Positions 1-8,755 of a stretch of DNA of 64,000 bases are shown here, piece after piece (the first letter of the stretch is position 1; each line of letters opens with the position of its first letter). This stretch comes from an uncultured Flavobacteriaceae bacterium (lineage in GTDB: Bacteria; Bacteroidota; Bacteroidia; Flavobacteriales; Flavobacteriaceae), in the NCBI GenBank assembly GCA_947487895.1, contig CANKYF010000009.1, positions 62,001 through 126,000 on the forward strand, read 5' to 3'. The position numbers were made by a program, and so were the translations under genes. The notes beneath the pieces are model-generated. The model did no database searches and was not told the DNA's origin. It saw only the letters and a program-made list of their open reading frames with translations.

Positions 1-1336
1 CTTTTAAATAGTTCCAAACCCCAAAATGTTCATTTGGCGAATGAATAGCATCACTATCTAAACCAAATCCCATGAGTATGGTTTTACTTTTAAGTGCTTC
101 TTCAAATAAAGCTACAATAGGTATACTACCTCCACTACGTTGCGGAATTGGTGTTTTTCCAAACGTTTCTGTATATGCTTTTGATGCTGCTTGGTATCCA
201 ATACTATTTAAAGGCGTAACATATCCATTACCTCCATGATGAGGTGTTACTTTTACTTTAACACCTTTAGGCGCAATATTTTCAAAATGTGTTTTAAATA
301 AGTTTGTGATGTCTGTCCAGTCTTGATTTGGTACTAAACGCATGGAGATTTTAGCATAGGCTTTACTTGGAATAACAGTTTTAGCACCTTCGCCAATATA
401 ACCACCCCATATGCCATTAACATCTAACGTTGGTCTTACTGAATTGCGTTCATTGGTAGTATATCCTTTTTCTCCATAAACCGATTCTATATCTAGTGCA
501 TTTTGATAGGCTTCTAATGAAAATGGTGCTTTTGCCATTTCAGCTCTTTCTTCTTTTGATAATTCTTCAACATTGTCATAAAATCCGGGTATGGTTATAT
601 GATTATTGTCATCATGAAGAGATGCAATCATTTTTGTTAAAATGTTGATTGGGTTGGCTACTGCACCACCATATAGTCCAGAGTGTAAATCTCTATTAGG
701 TCCTGTAACTTCTACTTCTACATAGCTTAAGCCTCTAATGCCTGTAGTAATTGAAGGAATGTCATTAGCAATCATTCCTGTATCAGAAATTAGAATGACA
801 TCGTTTTTTAGTTTTTCTTGATTGTTTTTTACAAATGTGCCTAAGCTTTTACTACCAACTTCTTCTTCACCCTCTATCATAAATTTTATGTTACAGGGTA
901 GTTGGTTGGTAGATGTCATGAATTCTAAGGCTTTTACATGCATGTAAAGTTGCCCTTTATCATCACAAGCACCACGTGCAAAAATGGCACCTTCAGGATG
1001 TTTATCTGTTTTCTTTATAACAGGTTCAAAAGGAGGCGAATCCCATAAATCTAATGGATCAGGCGGTTGTACATCATAATGCCCATAAACCAATACTGTA
1101 GGTAGGTTTTTATCTATTATTTTTTCGCCATAAACAATAGGGTAACCTTCAGTTTTGCATACTTCTACTGTATCACAACCTGCTTTTTCTAGGCTTGTTT
1201 TAATAACTTCAGCATTTTTAATAACATCTTTTTCGTATTTAGAATCGGCACTAATTGATGGTATTTTAATTAGTTCAATTAACTCATCTAAAAAACGTTG
1301 CTTGTTTTCTTCTATGTATTGTTTAATGGAATTCAT
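1..1336 (-). CDS. M20 family dipeptidase (C-terminus cut by window edge)
   Basis: Reading the minus strand from the ATG at 1336 gives an open frame of about 445 residues that runs off position 1. It has the M20 metallopeptidase layout. A GHYDVQP metal motif (about residues 85-91, with His and Asp ligands) is followed by an ACDDKG motif near 123-128 supplying the bridging Asp. An EGEEEVGS motif near 155-162 carries the catalytic and metal-binding Glu residues. The stretch between about 200 and 320 fits the dimerisation (lid) domain. The family hydrolyses di- and tripeptides in the cytoplasm with two zinc ions. No signal peptide is seen. It is divergent from the NADH dehydrogenase gene and looks like core-genome flank. 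Only the last few residues are missing from view, so function is fairly secure and substrate range is not. Confidence 0.9.
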   Translation of the reverse strand, partial: MNSIKQYIEENKQRFLDELIELIKIPSISADSKYEKDVIKNAEVIKTSLEKAGCDTVEVCKTEGYPIVYGEKIIDKNLPTVLVYGHYDVQPPDPLDLWDSPPFEPVIKKTDKHPEGAIFARGACDDKGQLYMHVKALEFMTSTNQLPCNIKFMIEGEEEVGSKSLGTFVKNNQEKLKNDVILISDTGMIANDIPSITTGIRGLSYVEVEVTGPNRDLHSGLYGGAVANPINILTKMIASLHDDNNHITIPGFYDNVEELSKEERAEMAKAPFSLEAYQNALDIESVYGEKGYTTNERNSVRPTLDVNGIWGGYIGEGAKTVIPSKAYAKISMRLVPNQDWTDITNLFKTHFENIAPKGVKVKVTPHHGGNGYVTPLNSIGYQAASKAYTETFGKTPIPQRSGGSIPIVALFEEALKSKTILMGFGLDSDAIHSPNEHFGVWNYLK

Positions 1337-1509
1337 GCTTGCGGTTTATAAAAAGCTTATACTAAACAAATGTAACATTTAATATGATATTTTACTTTTT
1401 AGTAATTAGAGGTTTTTTTAAAGATATTACATGTGAAATAGTGCGTTTTTTAATATGTTTTTTTAAGATACTATTGTAGTTTTATGAACTCAATAAAATG
1501 TGATTAAAC

Positions 1510-2817
1510 ATGAATATTCCCAAATCAGATTTACCAAGAGTAGTAGTGGTTGGCGGTGGCTTTGCAGGGCTTAACTTGGTAAAAAAGTTAATGAAGTTAC
1601 CTATACAATTGGTAATGCTTAACAAACATAATTATCATGCATTTCAGCCTTTGTTGTATCAGGTGTCTACCAGTGGAATTGAACCAGATTCTATTGTATA
1701 TCCGTTACGTATGTTCATTAAAAGGCAAAAGAATTTTTATTTTAGATTAGCTGAAGTATCAAAAGTAGACCCTGAAAAGAAAATTTTGACAGCTGATATT
1801 GGTGAGTTGTCTTATGATTATTTAATTATAAATACCGGTACTAGAACGAATTTCTTTGGGAACGATCAAATAAAAAAATATGCAATGCCAATGAAAACTA
1901 TTCCACAGGCATTGAATTTACGTAGTTTGATTTTACAGAATTTTGAAAAGAGTACCATAGTCGTTCCACAGGAAGACAAAAAGTTTATTTTAAATTTTGT
2001 AATTGTTGGAGCTGGACCTACTGGGGTTGAATTAGCAGGAGCTATTGCAGAATTTAAGCATAGTGTATTACCATTAGATTTTCCTGATTTAGATCCAGAA
2101 TTGATGCAAATTCATATTTTAGAAGGAGCCGATAGGGTGTTGCCTCCTATGAGTATAAAATCATCAAAAAAGGCCGAAAAAGCATTAAAGGATTTGGGGG
2201 TACAAATACATACCAATACTATAGTGACAGATTATGATGGTCATTTGGTAAAAACAAAAGATGGTAAAGAGTTTAAAACCAGAACACTTATATGGTCAGC
2301 AGGTGTTACTGGTAATTTAATAGAAGGATTCCCAGAGTCTAGTTATAATTCAAGAAGTAATAGATACTATGTAAATGAACATAATAAAGTGAATGGTTAT
2401 GATGATGTTTTTGCATTAGGAGACATTGCTTTAATGAAAAGTGAAGCGTATCCTAATGGGCATCCGCAGGTGGCACAACCCGCTATACAACAAGCTAAAA
2501 CGCTTTCTGATAATTTTTCGAAAATTTTAAAAGGAAAATCAAATTTAAAACCTTTTAAGTATAAAGATAAAGGCTCTATGGCCACTATTGGAAGAAATAA
2601 GGCTGTTGCTGATATAGGGAAGCTTCAATTTAGTGGTTTTATGGCGTGGTTAATCTGGATGTTTATTCATCTTATGGCTTTAGTAGGTTTTAGAAATAGA
2701 CTGGTTGTATTCTTAAACTGGGTATATAATTATACAAATTATAATAAAGCTTCAAGGTTGATTATAAGAAGGTTTAGTGTTAGAGAAAGAAGGGTAAGAA
2801 CCAATTCAGAATTATAA
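1510..2817 (+). CDS. Type II NADH dehydrogenase (NAD(P)/FAD-dependent oxidoreductase)
   Basis: This 435-residue protein has an N-terminal FAD-binding Rossmann motif (VVVVGGGFAGLNL, about residues 11-23). A second nucleotide-binding motif for NADH, VIVGAGPTGVELAG, lies near 163-176. An ALGD motif around 302-305, with the downstream QPAIQQA stretch, is typical of NDH-2 enzymes. The C-terminal 70 residues include a hydrophobic region (about 375-405) that would attach the enzyme to the inner face of the cytoplasmic membrane. NDH-2 passes electrons from NADH to quinone without pumping protons. The length matches the family. It is a single gene with no obvious operon partner, upstream of tRNA-Leu. 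Exact acceptor and preference for NADH are inferred from family membership. Confidence 0.9.
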   Translation: MNIPKSDLPRVVVVGGGFAGLNLVKKLMKLPIQLVMLNKHNYHAFQPLLYQVSTSGIEPDSIVYPLRMFIKRQKNFYFRLAEVSKVDPEKKILTADIGELSYDYLIINTGTRTNFFGNDQIKKYAMPMKTIPQALNLRSLILQNFEKSTIVVPQEDKKFILNFVIVGAGPTGVELAGAIAEFKHSVLPLDFPDLDPELMQIHILEGADRVLPPMSIKSSKKAEKALKDLGVQIHTNTIVTDYDGHLVKTKDGKEFKTRTLIWSAGVTGNLIEGFPESSYNSRSNRYYVNEHNKVNGYDDVFALGDIALMKSEAYPNGHPQVAQPAIQQAKTLSDNFSKILKGKSNLKPFKYKDKGSMATIGRNKAVADIGKLQFSGFMAWLIWMFIHLMALVGFRNRLVVFLNWVYNYTNYNKASRLIIRRFSVRERRVRTNSEL

Positions 2818-2837
2818 AAGTTTTTATATAGCATATG

Positions 2838-2867
2838 TTTGCAATTTAAAAGTATTGATTATATTTG
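2838..2867 (+). promoter_or_regulatory. Bacteroidota-type promoter for tRNA-Leu
   Basis: A TTTG element at 2838-2841 is followed after 18 bases by TATATTTG (2860-2867), matching the Bacteroidota -33 TTTG and -7 TAnnTTTG consensus. Transcription would start about 20 bases upstream of the tRNA. Confidence 0.75.
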
Positions 2868-2895
2868 CATCCCAATAATTACGATTATTGATTTT

Positions 2896-2977
2896 GCAGG
2901 CGTGGTGGAATTGGTAGACACGCTAGACTTAGGATCTAGTGCCGCGAGGTGTGAGAGTTCGAGTCTCTCCGCCTGTA
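2896..2977 (+). tRNA. tRNA-Leu (anticodon UAG)
   Basis: An 82-base cloverleaf. The acceptor arms GCAGGCG and CGCCTGT pair with a terminal G-U. The D-arm carries TTGGTAGACA. The anticodon stem CTAGA/TCTAG encloses a loop with TAG. There is a short variable arm and a T-arm containing GTTCGAGTC. The 3' CCA is not encoded. It is followed by a strong hairpin terminator. The accessory PUL starts immediately downstream. Confidence 0.95.
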
Positions 2978-3002
2978 CTTTTTAAACTACATGTAAGTAG
3001 TC

Positions 3003-3034
3003 AATAGCCTCTCAATTTTGAGAGGCTATTTTAT
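3003..3034 (+). terminator. Rho-independent terminator after tRNA-Leu
   Basis: A perfect 13-base stem (3003-3015 with 3018-3030), with a tiny loop, is followed by a T-rich tail. It ends the tRNA transcript. Confidence 0.85.
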
Positions 3035-3274
3035 TTACAAATAATCTTAACCGTTTTAAGCATCTTCAATTATATTATTAGGTTTCTATCTAAATATGTC
3101 AATGCTTATTTTACCTGTTAGACTTTAACAAGATATTGAATGCTAAGTTTATAGCTTTATTCATTTTTTCGAATAAAAATCGTAATCTTACTCATAGAAC
3201 AAGGTCTTTCTATATAAAGTAATAATCCTAAATGGAAAGATCATTATTGATTTATAAACATAAAATTAAGAAAG

Positions 3275-3631
3275 ATGAAAAAGTTTGGAACAAGCAAAGA
3301 GTTTTTATTGGATGAATCTCAAAAGTGGGAAGTAGTAGGTAAGGGCGTGAAGCGTAAAATAATGGGTTATGATGACAAAATCATGCTTGTAAAAGTGTTC
3401 TTTGATGAAGGTGCCATAGGTTATGAGCATGAACATTACCATTCTCAAGTAACTTATTGTATAGATGGTGAGTGGGAATTTACAATAGGTGGTGTTACGC
3501 AAACAGTTAAAGATGGAGATTCTGTTTATATACCTCCTAATGTGCTTCATGGTGCTAAATGTATTAAGTCTGGTATATTAATTGACGTTTTTAGCCCCAT
3601 TCGAGAAGATTTTATGGATAAACTTGTTTAA
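3275..3631 (+). CDS. kdgF: KdgF-like cupin (unsaturated uronate linearisation)
   Basis: A 118-residue single-domain cupin without a signal peptide. The first cupin motif shows H52, H54 and H56 followed by Q58, and the second has H92 in the sequence PPNVLHGA. This is the metal-binding pattern of KdgF-type proteins. KdgF accelerates ring opening of the 4,5-unsaturated monouronates left by polysaccharide lyases, giving the linear keto sugar that enters the 2-keto-3-deoxygluconate route. Its place in front of SusC/SusD and near two uronate-catabolism genes (10610 and 11441) supports that role. It has its own 386-base downstream gap, so it is probably a separate transcript from SusC. Many small cupins look alike, and the assignment rests on motif plus context. 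Confidence 0.75.
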   Translation: MKKFGTSKEFLLDESQKWEVVGKGVKRKIMGYDDKIMLVKVFFDEGAIGYEHEHYHSQVTYCIDGEWEFTIGGVTQTVKDGDSVYIPPNVLHGAKCIKSGILIDVFSPIREDFMDKLV

Positions 3632-3889
3632 GTCTTATTATGCTTAGTAAAGAATCTAAAACTAGTTTTGATTTATTGTAAACCTGCCTAAATGTGTGAG
3701 GTTTATATATTTAGTTCTCCTATATTAATAATTATTCATAAATTTAAATAGTTATAATGTTTTGTGAACAATTTAGGTGTTCATCTTAATATATTCAATT
3801 GTATTTTATAAGCCTTTAACGCGAATTATAACTTTTTGACCTAATCTGTCGAAAATTGGGTTTAATTAGTATTAGATGTATTATTGAAG

Positions 3890-3901
3890 ACAAACGTTTG
3901 T
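3890..3901. promoter_or_regulatory. Upstream operator copy 1 (ACAAACGTTTGT)
   Basis: A perfect 12-base palindrome ACAAACGTTTGT with a central CG, typical of LacI-family operators. It is the first of two copies before SusC, 79 bases centre to centre from the second, which would allow repression by looping. Confidence 0.75.
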
Positions 3902-3929
3902 TTTTAAAGCTGGTATTTTTTACGGTTTA

Positions 3930-3960
3930 TTTGTGTAATATTAATATTTTTATATATTTG
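3930..3960 (+). promoter_or_regulatory. susC promoter (TTTG-N19-TATATTTG)
   Basis: A TTTG at 3930-3933 and TATATTTG at 3953-3960, 19 bases apart, match the Bacteroidota promoter consensus. The second operator begins 8 bases downstream of the -7 box, so a bound repressor would cover the transcription start. Confidence 0.8.
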
Positions 3961-3968
3961 CATGTAAG

Positions 3969-3980
3969 ACAAACGTTTGT
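3969..3980. promoter_or_regulatory. Upstream operator copy 2 (ACAAACGTTTGT), over the susC start site
   Basis: Identical to the copy at 3890-3901. It sits at about the transcription start of the susC promoter, 37 bases before the susC ATG. The same sequence, or 1-2 base variants, recurs at 30452, 30922, 32901, 39698, 45103 and 50813. Confidence 0.8.
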
Positions 3981-4017
3981 TTTAATACTGAACTAATAAC
4001 TAAATTTAAACTAAACT

Positions 4018-6945
4018 ATGAAAAATACGTACTTTTATGCGTTTATCTTTTTTTTGTGTTGCAATATGGCCTTTGCTCAATTGGCTATAACTGGAACTGT
4101 GAAAGATAGTAGTGGAGCTCCGTTACCGGGAGCCACAGTAATTATACAAAATACTAATAAAGGTGCTTCAACTGATTTTGATGGTCAGTATGAAGTAACA
4201 GTAGATTCTAAAGGTGTTATTTTAGAATTTAGCTATGTAGGGTATGTTAAGAAAACTATCAAAGTTACAGATCAAAATGTAATAGATGTTATTTTGCAAA
4301 TTGACGATAATACACTTGATGAAGTTGTTGTTGTTGGTTATGGAACCCAGAAAAAATCTGATGTAACAGGCTCTGTTGCTTCACTGGATACGGAGCGGTT
4401 AGAAAAGTTGCCACAAACAAATATACAGCAAGCGCTTCAAGGAGCTTTGCCTGGTGTGAATATATCTGTTAATTCTAATACGGCCTCTGGTGCAAGTAAT
4501 AGTATAAATATTAGAGGGCGTCGATCAATTACAGGGGGGTCAGATCCTTTAATAGTTTTAGATGGGATTGTTTTTTCAGGTTCTCTAACAGAAATTAATG
4601 TAAATGATATCGCAAATTTAGAAGTGTTGAAAGATGCTTCTTCTTCTGCTATTTATGGGGCAAGAGGTGCTAATGGGGTAATTCTTATAACTACAAAAAA
4701 AGGAAAAAAAGGAAAGGTAAGCTTAAATGTAAATACTTATTACGGTGTTGATCAGCCATATGATTTGCCAGATATGATGGATGCAGAGACATTTTACAGA
4801 AGAAAAGTAGAGCGATTTGGAGAAGCTGAACTTACCGATACAGAAAGAGAAGTTTGGGAAAGTGGTGAATTTGTAGATTGGGTTGATTTAATTTTAAGAA
4901 ATGGATCAAGAGCAGAGCATAATATTTCTTTATCTGGAGGAGGAGATAAAGTGAATTATTTTGTTTCAGGAAATTTTCAAGAAGTTAAAGGTGTTGCTAT
5001 AAATGATGATTTTTCTAAATCAAATTTTAGAATAAATTTAGAAGTGACTCCTGTAGATTGGTTGAAAATAGGAACAAACACTTTACTTGGTTTTAGTGAT
5101 GCAGATGGTTTTGGTGGAGAATTTGAAGAGGCTTTTTTGATAAACCCTTTAACCAGAGCTTTTAATGACGATGGATCATTAACAGAATTTCCTTGGCCAG
5201 AAGATACTTTTTTTAGAAATGCTTTAGAACCAACAAGGTATATAAATGAGAATGATGCGCACTCAATAGTTACAAATAATTACATTAACGTAGATTTGCC
5301 AATAGATGGTTTGTCATATAGATTTAATAGTGGTTTTACAAAAAGAGATATACTGCAGCAAACTTACAGAAGTACAGATACTAGAAGAGGCCGAGAAGTA
5401 GGAGGTTATGCAAACCAAGTAAATAATACATCAGAAGATTGGTTAATAGAGCATATTTTAAAATACCAAAAGTCTTTTGGGGATCATAATATACTTTTTA
5501 CGGGTTTATATAGTTCACAACAAGAAAAGTTTGAATCTTTATCATTAACAGGACAAGGTTTTCCAAATGATGTAAGAGGAGTGTATCAATTTAATAATGC
5601 AGAAATCTTAACATCAAGCCCTGAGTTTCTTCAAACTAACCATGTTTCGCAAATGCTTAGGTTATTTTATAATTACAAAAGTAAATATTTGCTAACGTTA
5701 ACAGGACGTAGAGATGGTTTTTCAGCTTTTGGTAACGATACTAAATATGGAACATTTCCTTCTGTGGGGCTTGGGTGGAATATTCATGAAGAAGACTTTC
5801 TAAAGGATAATAATACAATAAATGGGCTTAAATTGAGATTTTCTTATGGAGAGAATGGGAATGAGGCAATTTCAGCATATAGATCTTTAGCTCGACTTAG
5901 CGGTTCAAATTATACAGATGGATCTGGTAATACGCTATTTGGTTTTTTCCCTAATGGACTGTCAAATTCTAATTTAGGATGGGAAACTACAACGTCATAC
6001 AATTATGGGTTAGATTTTAAATTATTTAATTCTAGAATTACGGGCTCTATTGAATATTTTACTTCTAATACAACAGGATTGTTGTTAAATAAAAGTATTC
6101 CATCTATAAATGGAGCAACCTCTATTTTACAAAATATTGGAGAAACTAAAGGAAAAGGTGTTGAATTTTCATTGAATTCTCACAATATTGTAACTAATGA
6201 TTTCTCTTGGGATACGCAAATGGCTTTTACAAGTTCGGCCAATGAAATTGTAAATATTGGTCTAACAGATGATGATGGTAACTTTATTGATGATATAGGT
6301 AGTAGATGGTTTATTGGTCAAGAAGTAGATGTGAATTTTGGTTATGTCTACGATGGTGTTTGGCAACTTGATGAAGTAGATGGTGTTAATTTAGCTGATT
6401 ATGCAGTAGAGCAAGCTGGTGATGTGAAGTATAAAGATTTGAATGGAGATCAGAAAATCGATGAAGAAGATAGAACCGTAATTAGTAATAGACGACCAGA
6501 TTTTACTTTGGGTCTTACTAATACATTTACATATAAGAATTTTTCATTAAACGTATTTCTTCATTGGGTTGAAGGGATAACTAGAAACAACAGCTTGATT
6601 ACTACAAGTGACTTTAGATTAAGAAGGAGAACCTATAATGTAAATTACTGGTCACCAGATAACCCTACTAATGATTTTCCTGAGAACGCTGATAGAACTA
6701 CTAATCCTTTAGCAGCTTCGTTCTATGAAGATGCCAGTTTTATTAGACTTAAAGATGTTACTTTAAATTATGCTTTCCCTCAACAGGTTTTAGATAAGTT
6801 GTCATTAAGTAGATTGGAATTGTTTTTCAATGCAAAAAACCTTGCTACAATTACAGATTGGAGAGGTATTGATCCAGAAGCAAGTAATCAAAGAGACAGA
6901 CCCTTTTCAAGAACATTCTTGTTAGGATTAAGATTAGGAATTTAA
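4018..6945 (+). CDS. SusC-like TonB-dependent oligosaccharide transporter
   Basis: A 975-residue outer-membrane protein. A signal peptide (about 1-20, ending MAFAQ) is followed by a carboxypeptidase-regulatory-like domain (about 22-100, with the GTVKDSSGAPLPGATV motif). The DEVVVVGYGTQKK segment near 101-113 is characteristic of SusC proteins. Next come the plug domain (about 115-225, with INIRGRRSI and VLDGIVFSG) and a 22-strand-type barrel to the C-terminus (ending RTFLLGLRLGI). The family imports oligosaccharides into the periplasm with energy from TonB. The gene lies 18 bases upstream of its SusD partner and behind two palindromic operators. Length is normal and no frameshift is seen. The sugar it imports is not readable from the sequence. 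The neighbours point to a uronate-containing oligomer. Confidence 0.95.
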   Translation: MKNTYFYAFIFFLCCNMAFAQLAITGTVKDSSGAPLPGATVIIQNTNKGASTDFDGQYEVTVDSKGVILEFSYVGYVKKTIKVTDQNVIDVILQIDDNTLDEVVVVGYGTQKKSDVTGSVASLDTERLEKLPQTNIQQALQGALPGVNISVNSNTASGASNSINIRGRRSITGGSDPLIVLDGIVFSGSLTEINVNDIANLEVLKDASSSAIYGARGANGVILITTKKGKKGKVSLNVNTYYGVDQPYDLPDMMDAETFYRRKVERFGEAELTDTEREVWESGEFVDWVDLILRNGSRAEHNISLSGGGDKVNYFVSGNFQEVKGVAINDDFSKSNFRINLEVTPVDWLKIGTNTLLGFSDADGFGGEFEEAFLINPLTRAFNDDGSLTEFPWPEDTFFRNALEPTRYINENDAHSIVTNNYINVDLPIDGLSYRFNSGFTKRDILQQTYRSTDTRRGREVGGYANQVNNTSEDWLIEHILKYQKSFGDHNILFTGLYSSQQEKFESLSLTGQGFPNDVRGVYQFNNAEILTSSPEFLQTNHVSQMLRLFYNYKSKYLLTLTGRRDGFSAFGNDTKYGTFPSVGLGWNIHEEDFLKDNNTINGLKLRFSYGENGNEAISAYRSLARLSGSNYTDGSGNTLFGFFPNGLSNSNLGWETTTSYNYGLDFKLFNSRITGSIEYFTSNTTGLLLNKSIPSINGATSILQNIGETKGKGVEFSLNSHNIVTNDFSWDTQMAFTSSANEIVNIGLTDDDGNFIDDIGSRWFIGQEVDVNFGYVYDGVWQLDEVDGVNLADYAVEQAGDVKYKDLNGDQKIDEEDRTVISNRRPDFTLGLTNTFTYKNFSLNVFLHWVEGITRNNSLITTSDFRLRRRTYNVNYWSPDNPTNDFPENADRTTNPLAASFYEDASFIRLKDVTLNYAFPQQVLDKLSLSRLELFFNAKNLATITDWRGIDPEASNQRDRPFSRTFLLGLRLGI

Positions 6946-6963
6946 ATTTTAAAAAAAAGCAAA

Positions 6964-8559
6964 ATGAAAAAAATAATAATTTTAATGTTTTTTATTAGCA
7001 GCCTAACATTATTGATTGGTTGTAGTGAAGATTTTTTGATTGAAGAGCCTAAAGATGCTCTATTTGTTGATAATTTATATGTGAATAAAAGTGGTTTTGA
7101 CCAAGGAATAAATGCTATATATGCATTAATTAGATCTGAACGCACAGATAGAAATACATCTGTAGAGGCTTCATACATTTGGAAATCAGGTACAGATGTA
7201 GCTTGGGGTAATTACACATTTAGTACTCTAAGATCCTTTGATATTTATGGCGCCAACTTGAATCCAGCAAATCCAGTTATTAGGGATATGTTTAATTTGA
7301 TGTATGATATTGTAAATTCATCCAATTTAATCATATCTAGAGCAGAAAATCCAGGTGTAGATTGGGAAGGAACGTCAGATGCCGAAAATGAAAATAATAA
7401 GAATTTGATTCTTGCTCATGCTAGACTATTTAGAGCTTGGGCATACAGGCACTTAACCAATAGTTTTGGGGATGTTCCATTAAGCTTAGGTGAAATAGAT
7501 GGCTCTACATTTCAAACAGCATGGCCTCTAGAAGACGTGGCGGTTGTTAGAGGAGAAATGGAAAAAGATTTATTGTTTGCAGAAGAGCATTTAGCTGATG
7601 ATTATAGTAATCCATTGGTGTTAAGTAAAGCTGTAGCACAACATTTGTTAGCCGAGTTGTATTTAACAATGGATGATGCTGCTCGAGCAGAGTTAAAAGC
7701 AGAAGCAGTAATAAATAATCCAAATTTTAGCCTAATAACTTCCAGGTTTGGTGTTAATGCTAGCAGTGGCGGAACACCTTTTACTGATGTATTTCTTGAA
7801 GGTAATGCTCTACCAAGTGATGGTAATACAGAGACATTATGGGCGTTTTTAAACACGCTTGATGTGCCTGGTCAGGCAGCAATATCAATGAGACGTACTT
7901 GGAAAAACCGTTATTATAATATTACAAAAGATGATAATTGGGCGTTTAGCCAGTATGGAGGTAGAGGGATAGGAAGATTATGCCATACCTTATATGTTGA
8001 AAATCTATATGAAGATATGGATGATAGATACAGTGAGTATGCTTTTGATAAATTTTACCTTCTAGAGGAAGGAGGCGATACAGCTTTTACAGAGGTGCCT
8101 AGTTTTGATGATTGGAAAGTGAGTGATCGCTATTGGCCAACAACTAAAAAATGGGATGGTTTTGCAGATTTAGAACGTGTAAATAGTTCAGGAAGTTTTG
8201 CTAATATGGTTTACATGCGTCTAGCAGAAACATATTTATTATTGGCTGAAGCAGAAATGAAACTAAACAAGAATGATGAAGCAGCAGCACATATAAATGC
8301 GTTAAGAGAAAGATCTAATGCTACACCAATTACTGCCGGAGATGTAAATGTTGACTTAATTTTAGATGAGCGTGCTAGAGAATTGCACTCAGAAGAATAC
8401 AGAAGGTATACCTTAAATCGATTTGGACTTTTAGTACCTAGAACGCAACAATATAATAAGTTTACACAAATTACAGAAAGAGAGGTATTGTTTCCATACC
8501 CACAAAGTTTTATTGATTCTAATGAAGCTCCAATTCAGCAAAACCCAGGATGGGAATAA
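6964..8559 (+). CDS. SusD-like surface glycan-binding lipoprotein (RagB/SusD)
   Basis: A 531-residue lipoprotein. The N-terminus has a short hydrophobic segment and a lipobox with the acylated Cys at about residue 20 (LLIGC). The sequence shows SusD features. The start EDFLIEEPKDALF is the conserved SusD opening. TPR-like helices occur around 130-260 (RLFRAWAYRHLTNSFGDVPL). The C-terminal segment includes LAETYLLLAEAEMKL and the RARELHSEEYRRYTLNRFG motif near 460-490. SusD covers the SusC barrel and helps capture glycans at the cell surface. It starts 18 bases after susC and is surely co-transcribed. A nested hairpin structure follows the stop codon. Confidence 0.95.
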   Translation: MKKIIILMFFISSLTLLIGCSEDFLIEEPKDALFVDNLYVNKSGFDQGINAIYALIRSERTDRNTSVEASYIWKSGTDVAWGNYTFSTLRSFDIYGANLNPANPVIRDMFNLMYDIVNSSNLIISRAENPGVDWEGTSDAENENNKNLILAHARLFRAWAYRHLTNSFGDVPLSLGEIDGSTFQTAWPLEDVAVVRGEMEKDLLFAEEHLADDYSNPLVLSKAVAQHLLAELYLTMDDAARAELKAEAVINNPNFSLITSRFGVNASSGGTPFTDVFLEGNALPSDGNTETLWAFLNTLDVPGQAAISMRRTWKNRYYNITKDDNWAFSQYGGRGIGRLCHTLYVENLYEDMDDRYSEYAFDKFYLLEEGGDTAFTEVPSFDDWKVSDRYWPTTKKWDGFADLERVNSSGSFANMVYMRLAETYLLLAEAEMKLNKNDEAAAHINALRERSNATPITAGDVNVDLILDERARELHSEEYRRYTLNRFGLLVPRTQQYNKFTQITEREVLFPYPQSFIDSNEAPIQQNPGWE

Positions 8560-8610
8560 GTTTTTATAATTCTTATAAGTTAGTTTAAGTTATCTATTTT
8601 AATAGAGATT

Positions 8611-8716
8611 GAGAGAGTGAGTGTGGTTTAGTAATAGAATTTAGGGGTTGTTTGTTATATAATAACCCCTAAATTATTAAACTTTTCTCAATTAAATAAT
8701 AAGACTCTCACTCTCT
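8611..8716 (+). terminator. Nested inverted repeats downstream of susD
   Basis: An inner 12-base perfect stem (8638-8649 with 8664-8675; arm AATTTAGGGGTT) is enclosed by an outer 10-base stem (8612-8621 with 8707-8716; arm AGAGAGTGAG). The T-tail after the inner stem is weak. It may act as a partial terminator or an mRNA-protecting element that lowers expression of the downstream gene relative to susCD. Confidence 0.55.
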
Positions 8717-8755
8717 GTAATGATATTAAAAATTTTAATGTAAGAAATAAACAAT

